Assembly (NCBI RefSeq): GCF_011397635.1
Contig: NC_064753.1
Location: 29,784,322 to 29,848,321 of the forward strand
Source: Epinephelus fuscoguttatus
Lineage: Eukaryota; Chordata; Actinopteri; Perciformes; Serranidae
DNA: 64,000 nucleotides
Direction: 5' to 3'
In this document: positions 13,806 through 27,107 of the stretch, in pieces
Layout: the number at the start of each line of letters is the position of its first letter
How positions within the stretch are numbered: the first letter of the stretch is position 1
Translations under genes and position numbers: made by a program
The notes under the pieces: model-generated
Database searches by the model: none
The model's input: only the letters and a program-made list of their open reading frames with translations
Told to the model about the DNA's origin: nothing

Positions 13806-14616
13806 ATTAAAAGTTGTGGATCTCGAGGCGCAGCCGGGGGTAGGAAGGGTTTCGGTTTGGCGACCTCATAATTGCATCTCTGCTTTATGCAGATGATGTG
13901 GTTCTGTTCATCATACCGTGACCTCCAACACACACTGGTGGCGGTCTGCAGCTGAGTGTGAAGTGGTCAGGATGAGAGTCAGCACCTCCAAATCTTAGGC
14001 CATAGTTCTCTGCTGGAAACTGGTGGATTGCCCTCTCCAGGTTGGGGGAGAGTTACTGCCTCAAGCAAGAGAGTTCAAGTACCTCAGGGTCTTGTTCATA
14101 AGTGAGGGTAGAATGGAGCATAAGATGGATTGGTGGTTTGGTGCGGCTTTGGTGGGCGCTGTGCCAGAATGTCATAGTGAAGATGGAGCTGAGCAAGCTT
14201 TTGATTTACTGGTCCATCTATGTCCCAACCCTCACCTATGGTCATGAGCTCTAGGTAGTGACCGAAAGAATGAGACTGCGGATACAAGCGGCAAAAATGA
14301 GTCTCCTCTGTGGTGTGGCTGGGCTCAGCCTTAGAGATAGGGTGAGGAGCTTGGACATCCAGAGGGAGCTCGGAGTAGAGCAGCTGCTCCTTCGTATCAA
14401 AAGGTGTCAGTTGAGGTGGTTCAGGCATCTAATCACAGGCACGTCCCACTGGTATGAGACCACGGGGTAGATCCATAACACGCTGGAGGGATTACATATC
14501 TCACCTGACCTGGGAACGCCTTGGAGTCCCTAAGGGGGAGTTGGAAAGCGTTGCTAGGGAGAGGGTTGCTTTGCCCCCGCAACTCAGCCCCGGATAATCA
14601 GATGAAAATGGATGGA
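13806..14616 (+). mobile_element. 5'-truncated LINE fragment (RTE/Rex3-like)
   Basis: Decayed reverse-transcriptase sequence. It includes the catalytic YADD-type motif (LYADDVVL at about 13881-13904), then GGELLPQAREFKYLRVLF and a C-terminal AGLSLRDRVRSLDIQRELGVE / LRWFRHLI region. The frames are broken by stops and frameshifts, so it is dead. The 3' end is a short GGATGGATGGA tail, typical of fish RTE-type elements. The clade assignment is from memory and less certain than the LINE call. Confidence 0.75.
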
Positions 14617-17192
14617 TGGATTTAAAGTTGCATCAACTAGCTGAAAAGGTAGCATTTACGATTAAACCTGATGTATTTATTGATTTGCTCTGTTCTTATA
14701 AAGGTAGTGGTGAAGTACAGCATGTCCCTGCCTACTCTGACCAATCATGTGCAGCCATTACTATGTATGTTTACACTGCAATGGAGGAAGATTATTCAGT
14801 ATTCAAACACATATAACACGTGCACACGTGTTTATAGCGCACACTTTTCTACTTATTCTATCCGATTAAATATGTTTCTCAACTATTTCTCTGACGAGTG
14901 CCAAAGCAAAATCAGGAGAGGACAGGAGAGGAGAGGAGAGGAGAGGAGAGGAAAACAGGGTCTGTATCATACCTCCACATAACTGCATTTATCATTTGAT
15001 ATTCATAAAAAGAACACTGTCAGAACTGTCACAGCATCCTTCCCGTGATAAAAATGGATTCTGCGTGGAGGTGGTGCATCACCGCACAGCCTCTCAGCCA
15101 TCCTCCTATAAGGTACATGTGTACATCCATGTGAATCACCTACTTACTGTGCTGCTGTTTGGAGCTCTCAAGATAATGTATAGGGAGGCAGCTTGCCTGG
15201 AATTCTGCAGCAATTCTGCAGCACAGATGTCAGTCAGAGATGACAGCTTTGTCTTTACAACAACATGATGAATCACTCCCAGTCGGCAGTCATTAAAAAG
15301 TACAAAGTATGCAGAGTTGCAAAACAAAAGTGAAGAAATGTAAAGTCAGCTTTTCATTCTGATAAAACAATAATCTCCCTCGTCACAAGTCAGAAGACCT
15401 TTTGGAAAAGAGCACACTAAGACAGGGGCCCTCACCCCATCTATGGTCTAAGCATTGTGCAGCAGAACAGCTGCAGTATTGTTTACCAAACCAAACTGTC
15501 AGCATCTATACCTAAGTAGCCACGTGCACTTTCCAGATGCAGTCGTTTCAATCACAAACAGACATAACCCATAGAGAAAATGTATCCCCATGAAGATAGC
15601 CTACCTGCAGGTTCTCAATACAAGCCCCATGCAGCAGCAGTCATCATTTGCTAGACTAACGCCAAGCATTTTTCTTCGCCTTCAAGCTCAAAAGAGCTGT
15701 CTGCTCCCTGAGGTTTTACAGTACCAAATGAATGATCCGCAGCATGACTCTGTCTGATTCAGCCAAACTTAGGCAATCTGTCACACCGCACAGACACTCC
15801 CCTGAGCACACACAGAGACATACACACACACGGACACAAATTGCATATGTTCATGGTCAGATTATCTGTGTGATCTCTAAACCCCATAATCCTGCAACAT
15901 CGAAAATAAATCAAAGCTCAAACTGTAACAGACGAGCATGGCAAAAAATAGGCAGAGATGGCCACTCTGAAAATGTGTGAGCAAGAGACCCGTTCACCTT
16001 TTGCTCCACAAATAGCTTCGATGACATCCCATTACGGTGTAATGGCACATGGGGGTGTAAAAGCTGCAGGTAAGTCGTCTAATAAGGGCCAGCACATATG
16101 TGACCATGGCAGAGCAGTTTATTCTGTTGCTCTGCGTGGATCAATATTTGGTATTTTTGCACACCATTAACATGCTTATGGGAAAACAGCTCTGTAATTA
16201 AGATCAATAAACTCAAGCACAACTGTTCTCATCTATTTCTTCTTAAATATAATTAATGTAATATTAAATACAGTAGGAGATGTCCATCCACAAGGCCTGT
16301 AAGTATGTTCAGATACAGCGTCCTCATACAGTCTCCCCTTTAACCATATGCTCTTTCTAATGTAGAGAAACAAAACAGGACAGGTGTAGTTGAATTTCAT
16401 TGTGTCCTTACGGATTACATTATCTGAACCAGGGTAATCCCTGTTTTCTAATACCATTTCATGAAAGCCATGTCACTCGCCAGTGCCTTTGTCCAAAAGC
16501 AGAGGGGCAGATAAACAGCCACTGGATCCTCCAACAATCGGATTCAGCTAACCCTCATGCTGTGAGACACGTCTAAATCCCTTACACAATCATGTCAGAG
16601 GCATTATTATGTCATCCCAACACTAAATACCTTCCTTGTACCCCCCACCTCTTGTCTGCCACACACACACAAGCAGGCACACACACACACGCACAAGAGA
16701 AAAAAATAAAGATTTGTTTTAACAAATGGGGAGCTTTTGTCAGCAAGATGAAAGCAGAGGAATGTATCAAATTATCCAACTGTTGAAAAATGCTCTGTGA
16801 AGCATACTAGGAGACAATGCTAGACAAATCTATTGTTCAGACCCCTTGATTACATTACAATACTCTTTGGGATTTGGTACAGTGGTAAATGATAAAGTCA
16901 TCACATTTAAGCAAAAATACAGAGGGTACTGTACGTGAGAAATTTGATTAGTCTGGTGAATTTTGCTGCAGAGAATCTTGGCCCTGGGGGTGTCCGAGCT
17001 CGTATAGTGCAGCACTTTACTGCAGCAGACCTGCCTTTACAACAGTGCTTGCTTCAGTGTGTACTGTATATCCATAACATGTTATCAGTGGAGGAAAACA
17101 AAGACAGTTCTGACTTCTCATCAAGATCGGCAAACACCTTGTCCTCTGCTCACAATCCCCTCTCTGCAGGACATGCAGACTGAGTCAGCTCT

Positions 17193-17242
17193 CTATGTGT
17201 GTGTGTGTGTGTGTGTGCGTGTGTGTGCGCGTGTGTGTGTGA
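17193..17242. repeat. GT microsatellite with GC interruptions
   Basis: GT repeats broken by GTGCGT and GCGCGT variants; it produces spurious open frames on both strands. Confidence 0.9.
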
Positions 17243-19956
17243 TATCTGTTCTCTGCTGGGAGCTAACTGTGTCCAGACTGGCTCCAGGCTTATAGGGACC
17301 TCTCTCCTGCAGTTCTCATTACAGAATCTGAGCAGACACACACCGCAGAGCCACTGAACACGCTCCCACTGGGGAATTGCATTACACTGATACACAGGGT
17401 TAAGACAACACAGCTACTCCATGACTGCAATGCTCAGAGGCAATGAACATCACGCAGGTACCACACACACACACACACAGAGGCCCCAGTTTCCAAAAAC
17501 AACACACAACATCTACTAGGATGCAAACAGATTTTTTTTGGCGTCATTGTCTTTTTACATCATGCTGTACAATAACAGTGTGTTCACAGCTGTTCTGCAT
17601 AAACATGCTGTACACAAAGCTATCAAAGCACTGCAGGTTTCTCTCACAATCTGTTCCCTCTGAACTGGCTTTTTATTCTCTGGTATTCCCCTTCTCAGAG
17701 CACAAGAGCGTCATTTTTCAGGACAGAAGCAGCGTAAAGCACCCGATCACTGCATTGCATGATAAGACATCAAATAATGGTTATCTCAACATAGTACACA
17801 GTGTTACAAAAATTATTAAAAAAAAATGATTTAATAATTTAGTTTTGGCCCACTCCCATCTGTCCCTCTTGGTTGCTCGCAGGCTATCACATTATCATTT
17901 TATCGAGGAAATTAAACAGATGGATTAAATGAATTAGGTGAGGTTCCACTTGGCTGGCAGAGGGTAACTGAATTTAGTGGCTATTTTTAGATCTCTGTAT
18001 CCTGAGAGTGTGGGGAGAGAGTTTGAAGAGACTTACGAGGCTTATTAAGTCAGGCATCAGTGGAGGAAGGTAGGCCACATCTGGTGTGCAGCTCCAGCAC
18101 TGTGACTGGCCGGCAGGATCTTTACCAGAGCAGTCCCCTTCCCTGAGAATTTCTATCCCACTCACAGAGGCTGATCTAAATCACAATCTGGGGAATTTAA
18201 AAGGTCACAGTCTTAATACATAGAGAATGTACTCCCTTTTCAAATACCTCAACCTCCTGCTCAGTATCATCATTATGTCTATTCTTAGAAGCATTAAGTC
18301 TCCCTGGAAATGTGCACAATGTCTGTGGTTAAGGAGAGGTCACCTCCTTCCTCTGATACAGTCCCTCCTCCTCTATCCACTCTGTCCCCTGCACCAATTT
18401 TAGGTGTGTCATTTCTCAGTTTGAAGTGGTCCAGTCATTCAAAGCCGCACTTTGCAAAAATATGACCTCTGTTTCGGCTAAGCATACAAATGAAGCGCTG
18501 TGTCTTTTGGCCACATTTCACCCTGAGGCCGAGGGATGAAAGGGGAAGGATGAGCTGCACTGGGTGTGACTAGCCTGTACAGAACATTACTGGAACTGAC
18601 TGGGTGAACTAAACATCAAATCAGATGTTATCCAGCGGCCTGAGTAGAACCAGACCCATTACATAATTCATTAAAAACAGACCACCAAACAAGACTGGAC
18701 AAACCTATGAGAGGCTCATTCTTATTAGTTTAAACTGACCTACATTATAAATGTAGCTGTGTATCCTGCAAGGAAAATAATACTGATTTACAGCTGAGCC
18801 AAACTGTCAAGCTACTTTATTTGCGGTTCATACTGTAGGTGAAATTTTGCGGTCTGGTGTTTACAGCTCGCTGCCTCTGTGCCTGAGAGCACAACAGGGG
18901 GGCTGACCGATGAGGGAGCACATGCAGGAATGATAAATAGGCAAAGTAACCTTATCGCTGCGACTGACATCGAGACCCTGACAGAATGATAATAAGCTCA
19001 TAATCTTGTGCATGGATCTATGGCATCATTTCCATATCACAACCTGATTACAAATGACAGAATTAACCGAACGACAGCAAAAAACTATAGGTTGCCACTT
19101 CATATACATTGAAACCTGATCATAGTTGAACTGGGAAACCCCTAAATTTCAAACCACGTTAATGTATAGCAGGCAAAACACAGCAGCAAACATGTTCAGT
19201 TCACTTTGATGCTGACACTTTGGCTAGAGCTCAAGCCAATGACGCAAACAACATACAACTTCAGCAAAAAGACAGCTAAACAGTCCACCGGTGCATGAAG
19301 AAGTGTAATATGCAGCAGATGTGACAATGCATGAGTGAGTCTGTATATATACAGTATTTATCTGTGGGCTGGGCCCTAATATAACAGCTGTGCTAAGGAC
19401 TGAGAAGCCATGTAAACAAGCACATTCCTTTGAGAAGTGTATCTCTGGCTCGCTGAATGTTAGGGAGGACTGCATCAAACCTCCACTACAGACTAACCCT
19501 TTGAGACATCCCATATTAACCGTGTATGCAGAAGAGCATCATAATCAGCCTGAGAGATCACAGTTCTGCTGACATCAACACAGCGGTCAGTGACCTGTGA
19601 TTACTGCAGTGAGCATCTCTCCCTCTCTCTTTCTCCCTCTCTGTCCTTTCATTCCTGGAGACACTGCACCATTAGTACACATTGATATACACACTCCCCG
19701 AAGGCAATCCAAAGGTTTGTAAAGGCAAAACAGCCGGCTGCTTTCACTGCCACAAAAACGGGCGATAGACTCTGTTCAGCATGTGTGTAAATTCTCCTCT
19801 CCCCGCACATACACTTTGTAGACACACTTAACGGCATGCAATCCGAAGCACTTTATCTCCTGCAGCTGCTGGAAGGCTTTAGCAGACACACCTCCTGAGT
19901 AGCTATGTAGCGATACAATCCCACATATGTGTTGGGAGAGGGGCCGGGATACACAC

Positions 19957-20168
19957 CTGTGAGTCGCACGATACACTGGCTGCCTCTTGTAAGGGACGTG
20001 TAAGGTTGACTGTCCTGGTTGGCCCAACATGTTAGCTGCAGGTCTGTGATTTGCTGTGCTGCTTGCTCTGCTCTTCTCAGTGGTGCCTGTGTGTGTGTGT
20101 GTACTCCTCTCAGCTGGTAGTGCTGCTGTTGCTGACGTCGTCTGCTGTGCACCGTGGCGTCGACTCAT
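19957..20168 (-). CDS. Weak candidate alternative first exon in the plekha7 intron
   Basis: Not recognised. The minus-strand frame from ATG 20168 is open for 70 codons plus two bases to a possible donor (CACAG then GTGTGT). The region is GC-richer than its surroundings and contains TGACGTC, a CRE-like site, near the 5' end. Part of the frame is driven by a CA microsatellite (THTHT), and the composition is Thr/Ala/Gln/Arg-rich with no domain. It ends in plekha7-compatible phase 2, which happens by chance one time in three. Confidence 0.2.
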
Positions 20169-20734
20169 TCAAAACATCCGCTTTCCCGCTTCTCTCCTGT
20201 GTGGGGCTGCTGAGGTGGAGCTAAAAATACACGTAATCACTGAACTGTCCCCTGTCTCCGAGAGCATTAGGCTTGTGATGGGTATTATTAAAGCCAGCCA
20301 ACCTCACCAATACATCATGTATGAGGCCCCAGAGCACCAAGTAAAACCACAGGTACAAAGCATTAGCCATAACCCATGTAATCATATTCTCGTCTCTCAC
20401 ATTCCCTCCCTGTAGTGGTACTCCCTCTCTCTCTCTCTCCTCACCTCTCATTTGCTCTCTTCTAATATATGCGTTCCTCAGCGGAGCTCTGCCGTCAGAG
20501 CACTTGCCTAAACTGGACGCCCTCTCTGCTCCATTCCCTCTGCAGTCATGCAGGCAATACACAGCGTGCACAGTGAGACAGAGGGGAGAAATGGAGTTAG
20601 AAGAAGGAATTACAGTAGCACGTAGGGGGGGAAAAAAGAAAAGGAGATGAGGAATTGATGGAGTGAAAGTGGGAGAAAGTGCGCCGCAACTTTAACACCA
20701 CAAATTATAGACAATGATAGATAATTGTATAAAG

Positions 20735-22419
20735 CAGGGGGGTCAAACTCATTTTCGTTAATGGGCCACATACAGTCTGATTTGTTCGCAGGTGGGTCGG
20801 ACCAGTAAAACCATTGCATAATATCCTATTTGTAACAAACACCTCCAAGATGTTCCCCTTTTTTAGTTTAATAAAGTACATTTTAAAAACATTTATCCGT
20901 TTACAAAAGAGATGACAAACAGCCTGTGATATCTTCAAAAGAAAAAACGTAATTTCAACAATATGTCTCAACAGATTTTCCACATTCAGTGAGTCTGTGC
21001 TGTTTGACAATGTTTTGCACAATGTTCAAAATCTGTTGATCACAATAAGTATGAATAAATAGTATTTTCAGAGTATTGTATTCTGGTCATGGTGGAAAAA
21101 CATCTGAGGGAGCATTTTACATGAAGAAAGCTACTCACTGTTTAACTTGCTCATAGCCTTTACAAATTAGGGCTCGGTATTGCCGCTGATTTCCTGAATC
21201 AATTTGATTTTGATTCACCAGGTCCCAATTCAATTCAATTTCCGATTTGATTCTATTCGATCCGATATTGATTCAATTGGGGATATTTCAGTTGCAATAC
21301 CAATTTTTGCTGGTATGTGAAAGAGATTCTCAGAAAACTACTACTGTAAATTTTACAGGGAACTATTCTTTAAAAATAATATATTCACAAAAGGGAATAA
21401 AACTGAATATTTTATGACTAAATGTTGTTTCTAGAGCAGCAGCAGTAATATCAAAACAGCAAGGTCACAATATAAACTCAATATCTCGCTGGAAACAAAT
21501 CCAAAATGTCATTAAATAAGTCATATTCCTGACATCACAATACTGAGTGAAGTTTGTAAAGAATAAAGAACACAGCCATCAGTCGGTATCAGTCCTGCTG
21601 TCATCTCTGCTCCTCCCTCTGCTGCTGAGGAGACTCACTGCCTGCAGGTCACATTACCGTTAGCACCTTTGAAGATACAAGACGAACTAAGCTAAACCTC
21701 TAACATTTGCTGTTGTTGTCTAGCTTGTTAGTAACAATTTGCTATTAGCTGGAAGGTGCTCTCTGCTTGTTTATAACATAATATTAGTGGCGGTGGATGA
21801 GAGACTGCAAACAGAATGGAGTGAAATATCACTTTCCTACATATTTACATGTTGCTAAACATGTGTATTGATAAAGTATTGACTTATTCCTCATGGAGGT
21901 TTTATTGCACTCACGGTAATGAGCGTAGCTGTCATCAGCTCGAGTTATCTTCACTTCACTGTCTCCACCGCATTATCTCTGCTCCGTGTTTGTGTGTCTG
22001 TGTGCGTAAATGTGGCACAGACAGCAGGAGGAGAGACTGCTGCAGCATGATACTAAATCACACCAAAACATAAAAAAGTAAGCCAACAGTTACAGATAAA
22101 AGAGCTGGTAACATCGGAGCTTCTCAATACTACAGTCATTAATAATTTAGCACCGTGGCCCGTTTAGTACCGGTGAAATTAAACGGGTTAAAGTTTGACA
22201 CATCTGTGGGAAAAAGTGCATATTAAAAGATCGATCTTGGATTTTATGAATCGATATCGGGTCATTCAAATGACGATGATATGAATCAGATGAATCGATT
22301 ATTTCAACCCAGCCCTATCACGAATGCATCGCTATTAGAGTGCAAAGTCATCCAGTGGGCCTGATTGGACCCTTTGGTGGGCTGGTTCTGGCCCCCGGGC
22401 CTTATGTTTGACACCCCTG
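20735..22419. mobile_element. hAT-like DNA transposon with perfect 8-bp target duplication
   Basis: The left end is CAGGGGGGTCAAACTCA and the right end TATGTTTGACACCCCTG, which are inverted. The element is flanked by the exact 8-bp duplication GTATAAAG at 20727-20734 and 22420-22427, diagnostic of hAT insertion. It carries no transposase frame and hosts a second element at 21168-22317. Confidence 0.9.
21168..22317. mobile_element. Second DNA transposon nested in the hAT element
   Basis: Left end TAGGGCTCGGTATTGCC and right end CAACCCAGCCCTA form imperfect inverted termini. The subterminal sequence is rich in GAATCGAT and GATTCAAT motifs, as in abundant fish TAGGGCTGGG elements. No long frame; no clean target duplication, so the insertion is old. 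Confidence 0.7.
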
Positions 22420-22427
22420 GTATAAAG

Positions 22428-23516
22428 TATATACTATGTGCTGATCTCTGTACGCTACTATTTTGGCAGTTAGTATGCAAGTAATGTTTGTTTGTATGTT
22501 AGCATTTTGTACCAAATGTCCGTTTGGACATTTCCACTACATAATGCAATGTGGGACAACAATGTCCATTATTGCAACATCATAACTCTCAAAAATGTTG
22601 TATTTTGACTATGCAGGATGACCGTCAGCAGCTTGACGGTAAACAGGAAATACTGTGTCAACATCTGATGAAGGAGAGAGAGTATGAGTTGGGGAGATAT
22701 AGTTCATGACTTGAGAAATGAAAGTGAAGACAGGGCTTTGACCCAACAGCTGAAAGACTGATGACTATGCCATGCTACAAATGCCTTCTATCAGCTAATA
22801 GAGACAGTGGGGGGGGCAGCTGAAAAATGTTTTCTGCACCAGCTAAGGACTCAGGAAGTCAACTCACAGATTATACTGACAGTACCTGCCCACATACACA
22901 CACAAACACGCAGGTAATGCATCCAGCTGCTGTTGCCCTCATCCCCTGTGTTTCATCCTCTGCTGCTCTTTCTCATCCATCTACACTCTCCTTCACATCT
23001 CGTTAGCATACCCCAGGAGTCGAAGGCACTCACACTGCAAGTAAAGACCTCTGCAACACCGTGGAGATGGTACTACTGTAGTATGACAGATCACCGGGTC
23101 CAACGACCACCAATGGCTGTTTGAATTGTGCACAGGCCTCTTTTACAGTAATCTGTCTCACTGCATGGAAAAACTGCAACGTGCACTATTCAAATGTAAA
23201 ACAGCCAAACACATGGCAAACACGTGAACTGGCAGAAAGCAGAATGGTTCCACAGTGTCTGCAGCAAAAAACAGGATGCACAAAATAACTAATGTTCTAT
23301 TATAATAAGGGATTAAAAAAAACAAATGCTTGTAATTACAATAAAACTAGATTTACCACTTTGCAGTTGTGTGCCTCTGCAAATCAGTCAATTTGCAGTT
23401 ACAGTTTACAAACATGTCTGTCCGGACTCATATATAGCCATGAAAGTTGACAGTGCTTCAAAGAAAAGAAGCTACATGTTCTAAAATATCAAAGCTTCAC
23501 ACACATCTTTATCTAG
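22428..23516. other. plekha7 intron, no gene seen
   Basis: Intronic sequence with a short G run near 22810 and a small CA run near 22896. No exon or RNA gene recognised. Confidence 0.5.
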
Positions 23517-24206
23517 TCAGCACAGAAGATCTATACAGTCAGCATAGTTTTAAGGTGGACACCCAAGATTGATGTCATCAATTCAGTATCTGACCAAATG
23601 TCTGCCCTTCTGTTCCTGACTTATGATATTGAATAATGGCTGTTATTCAATGTTTGTGGAACATTATGATGTCACAGTGAAGTTGACCTTTGAACTTTTG
23701 TATATAAAATGTCATCGCTTTATCATTTTAACCTATTAGACATTTATGTGAAATTCTGCCATAATTAGCATATGAATTTTTGAGCTATGACTAAAAACAT
23801 GTTTTGTAAGGTCACTGTGACCTTGAATTTTGACCACTAAAATCTATTCAGATCATTGTTGAGTGGTCCAAGTGGACGTTTGTGCCCAATTTGAGGAAAT
23901 TCTCTCAAGGCCCTATTCAACTATCTCGTTGAGGTGAATGAAACAGATGCAAGGTCACAGTGACCTTGACATTTGACCATCATTTAAATCAGTCTATTGT
24001 TGAGTCCAAGTGGATGTTTGTGCCAAATTTGAGCAAACTCCCTCAAGGTGTTCTTGAGATATCACATTTACAAGAATGAAATGGACTCAAGGTCACAGTG
24101 ACCTTGACCTTTGACCACTAAAATCTACTCGTTTATCGTTGTCCAAGTGGACATTTGTGCTAAATTTGAAAAAACTCTCAAAGATATCAGGTTCACGAGA
24201 ATGAAA
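23517..24206. repeat. Dispersed fish repeat with about 140-bp internal units carrying ERE-like palindromes
   Basis: Repeated units each contain an AGGTCA-nnn-TGACCT palindrome, followed by a phrase of the type AAGTGGACATTTGTGCCAAATTTGA. Three exact palindromes lie at 23809-23823, 23952-23966 and 24090-24104, spaced 143 and 138 bp. A diverged second copy of the whole repeat is at 57271-58270. Confidence 0.85.
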
Positions 24207-27107
24207 CGTGTATCCCACTGGCAAGTTGATCGCCACCCCTGTGCACTGCCTTTATAAAGCAGTTACTGCTGATAACAGAGAAGCGTAGCACCCATAGTGC
24301 CCACCCTCCTGTTACCGTCCACGTTAACACTGTTAGCTCTGTCAGCACCGCTGCTGTTGATAGCACTGTTTACGTCAATAGATGCTAGCACCGGCTCAGC
24401 CACCTCCATGTTGAGAGCCATGTGCAGGCAATCCTGACTCAGACTCTGACTCATGGATATGCTCTGAATGCTGCATACAGCTCCTTCTGGTACATTTAGC
24501 TGGTAAAAGCTAATTTTACTTACATAAAATTTTAAATCCAGGAAATTGTGGTATTTCTATTCTATATTTCTATATTTTCTATATTTATTTTACTTTAGTG
24601 AAAGATCTGAATATCTTTTTCACTACTGTCCCCAAGCAATAGCGTGACTCTTAATAAACTGTAAAACCACAATTGAACTGAGCAAATATTTTGAATGAAA
24701 AGTGACTGAATTATGGAAATGTTCTTGTTATCTGTCTATGATCACAAAGCAATAAAAACATGTGATTGCATATGATGAAAAGCCATATACACATAATGAA
24801 TAAAACCTTAAAATATACATATACTGTATATTTTAAAGTTTTAAAAAGATGAAAATGAACTGGCTAGCCTTCATTTATAAACTGTTCTAAATATTTTTCA
24901 AGTAAAACAATGTCTGACATCTCAATATAAAGATACAACAGATTCATCCTCCTCATCTCACTCTATCCAGCATACTCCCAGTAAGTCTCTGATAGCCTCA
25001 GAATCCTCTTAATCGTACATGTTGCTACATTGCTACTCACCAGTTAGTGCTCAGATCTTGGAAGTAGCAAGTCCAATTCAAAAATCTCAAATGTCCAACT
25101 ATGTCCTGATCCCGAAGACGAACGATAAGGTGTGTGCCTTACTGTTCTCTTAACGTATGGTAAGTGAGCCTGTTTTAACTGTGTGCACAATGCTAGGTGG
25201 GTGTGCTGGAGCGGCGCACAGAGCGGTGTCAGATAGAAGCAAGACTGCTGTTTCAGCCCTCTCTCTCTACTCTGGATCACTCAGTAACACCACCTGCACT
25301 TACTCTCTACTTAGCCTCTCCGGGGAAGTATAAAATGATAACGCTCCATTGTTCTGACCCTATATGGAAGAAAAAGAAGGCAGAAAGGGGAAGGGCCCGG
25401 CTTGTTGAGAAACTCAGACGCCACCACCACTCTGGTGACCACAGATGAGAAGTATTCACCTCAATGTGTTGTCCGGTCAACATAAAGTGCTGACCTTGGT
25501 CTGTGACTGCAACCAGAGCCTTCAGTCTAACCCTGAGTCCTCTTTATCAGATCACACCCCTGTCAGTCAGGGAGAGAGAGGGATGGAGGATGGAGGGCAG
25601 ACTATAGCTGAGTGGCTGGCTCAGGCCGCTGCAGTGTCGGTTCAATAATCCACAGACAGACATATAGATAAGAGCAGAGGGCGGGATGAGGGTGGTTTAG
25701 GTCGATACGTACAATGGACTGCCAGGTCAACTTTCATACATCACTCTATCACCTGCCTCCACTGCTGTCCTCCTGGCTGCTGTATAACAAAATTATTAAG
25801 ATATGATATTAATCCCAGTCTGTTAATAAAAAACTTATCAAACTAGGAAAATGGCTTTGCAAATATACATGTGTTAGACAAAAATTAGGAATGCAGGACG
25901 ATATTGTCAAGTAAATATGCAATACAGAACAGAATCAATAACATGTAAGTCAAATCCAGGATAAGGGCTTTAAGACTGAGATGTCAATAAAATAAATTAC
26001 ACTGTCATCACATAACTCAAGAATTTAAAATTTAATAAACATATTTTCTTTTTAATATGGCAAGCAGTAGACACACGCCTGCACAATAAGAAAGACTGAG
26101 TAGCAAAACACTTTAAGCATTGCCTGTCTCAATAACAGATCAAATAAAACAGAAACAAATGTGAAACTGCATTAAACTGTCAATCTGACTGAGACTCAAC
26201 AGCGATATCTAGTGGCGTCCTACAGAACAGCACCTCACGACAAACAAGCACATTTCCCCAGGTCTCAGTGGCTCACTGAGATAAGGACACATCCTCAAAT
26301 TGTTCTTGCAGTGATTCAAAAACTTTCAAATGTGCTGTCAAAATTAGCACCACATCTTTGCGGCACAACCCAATCTTAATCTCACAGAGCAGATTACAGA
26401 CAGCGGATAAGAACAATGATCAAAGCCATCTTAAATTATCAGATCACAAAAATTAAGAATAGTAAAAAGCATAATCAATCACATCATGAATGGGGAATTA
26501 GCCCCGCATCTGTGCGCTAAAGCAAATCAAACTGGACTGCTTTGTGAGAACTCACACAGCTGTGCGGTCAATGTGTTCAATAAATGCCGCAGTGAGTGAA
26601 ATTGCCCTAACCACCAGATCTGCTCTTGCTAGCATTGGCCAGACGGGCCTTTTCATTTATCCTTTTCACACTCAATATTCCATTAATGGGAACAGCAATA
26701 TTCAATCAAGTAATCCACAATGAGAAACATTTTTCAGAGCTCATGCACACAATCTGCTGCCGAATATAAGCTTATTGAAGTGTTAAGTTATTCAGACTTC
26801 AGATAATATACCTTAAGGAATATGTATGGAGTGAAACAATGCAAAGCACCTTTATTGCTTCATATCCTATCGTCGCTCAATAAATGTCAGATTAAGCAGA
26901 CAAATCAGTACAACTCTTCAAGATGCTGTGTTTAAAAAAAGGAAGTGAGAGAAGTAAAAAGTGAGAGAACTTGCACAGTGTCTTTTTGTTCCAAGAGATA
27001 TGATTAACTTTCAATAAGGACATGGCACCACTTCCTGTTCTAATCAGACCAGATGGCACACAGGAGAATCAGTCAGGTTCAAGGTCATCTCGTCTTTGAT
27101 TGGTCTC
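24207..27107. other. plekha7 intron, no gene seen
   Basis: No exon found. The stretch 26390-26760 is non-repetitive and rich in AACAAT, CAGCTG-like and ATTAATGG motifs; it reads like a conserved non-coding element but that is a guess. The remainder is AT-rich intron. Confidence 0.45.

Larger units (their letters stand above)
14617..20734. other. plekha7 intron, no confirmed gene
   Basis: Contains a GGAGA-type purine repeat (about 14916-14952), CA/GT microsatellites (15818-15838, 16661-16693, 17193-17242, 17462-17480) and a CT run at about 20418-20440. The stretch 17850-17960 looks non-repetitive and could be a conserved non-coding element. The only exon-like item is the weak candidate at 19957-20168. 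Confidence 0.5.

Noticed and set aside
17059..17395. Frames encoding Val-Cys or His-Thr repeats
   Set aside because: They are translations of the GT/CA microsatellite.
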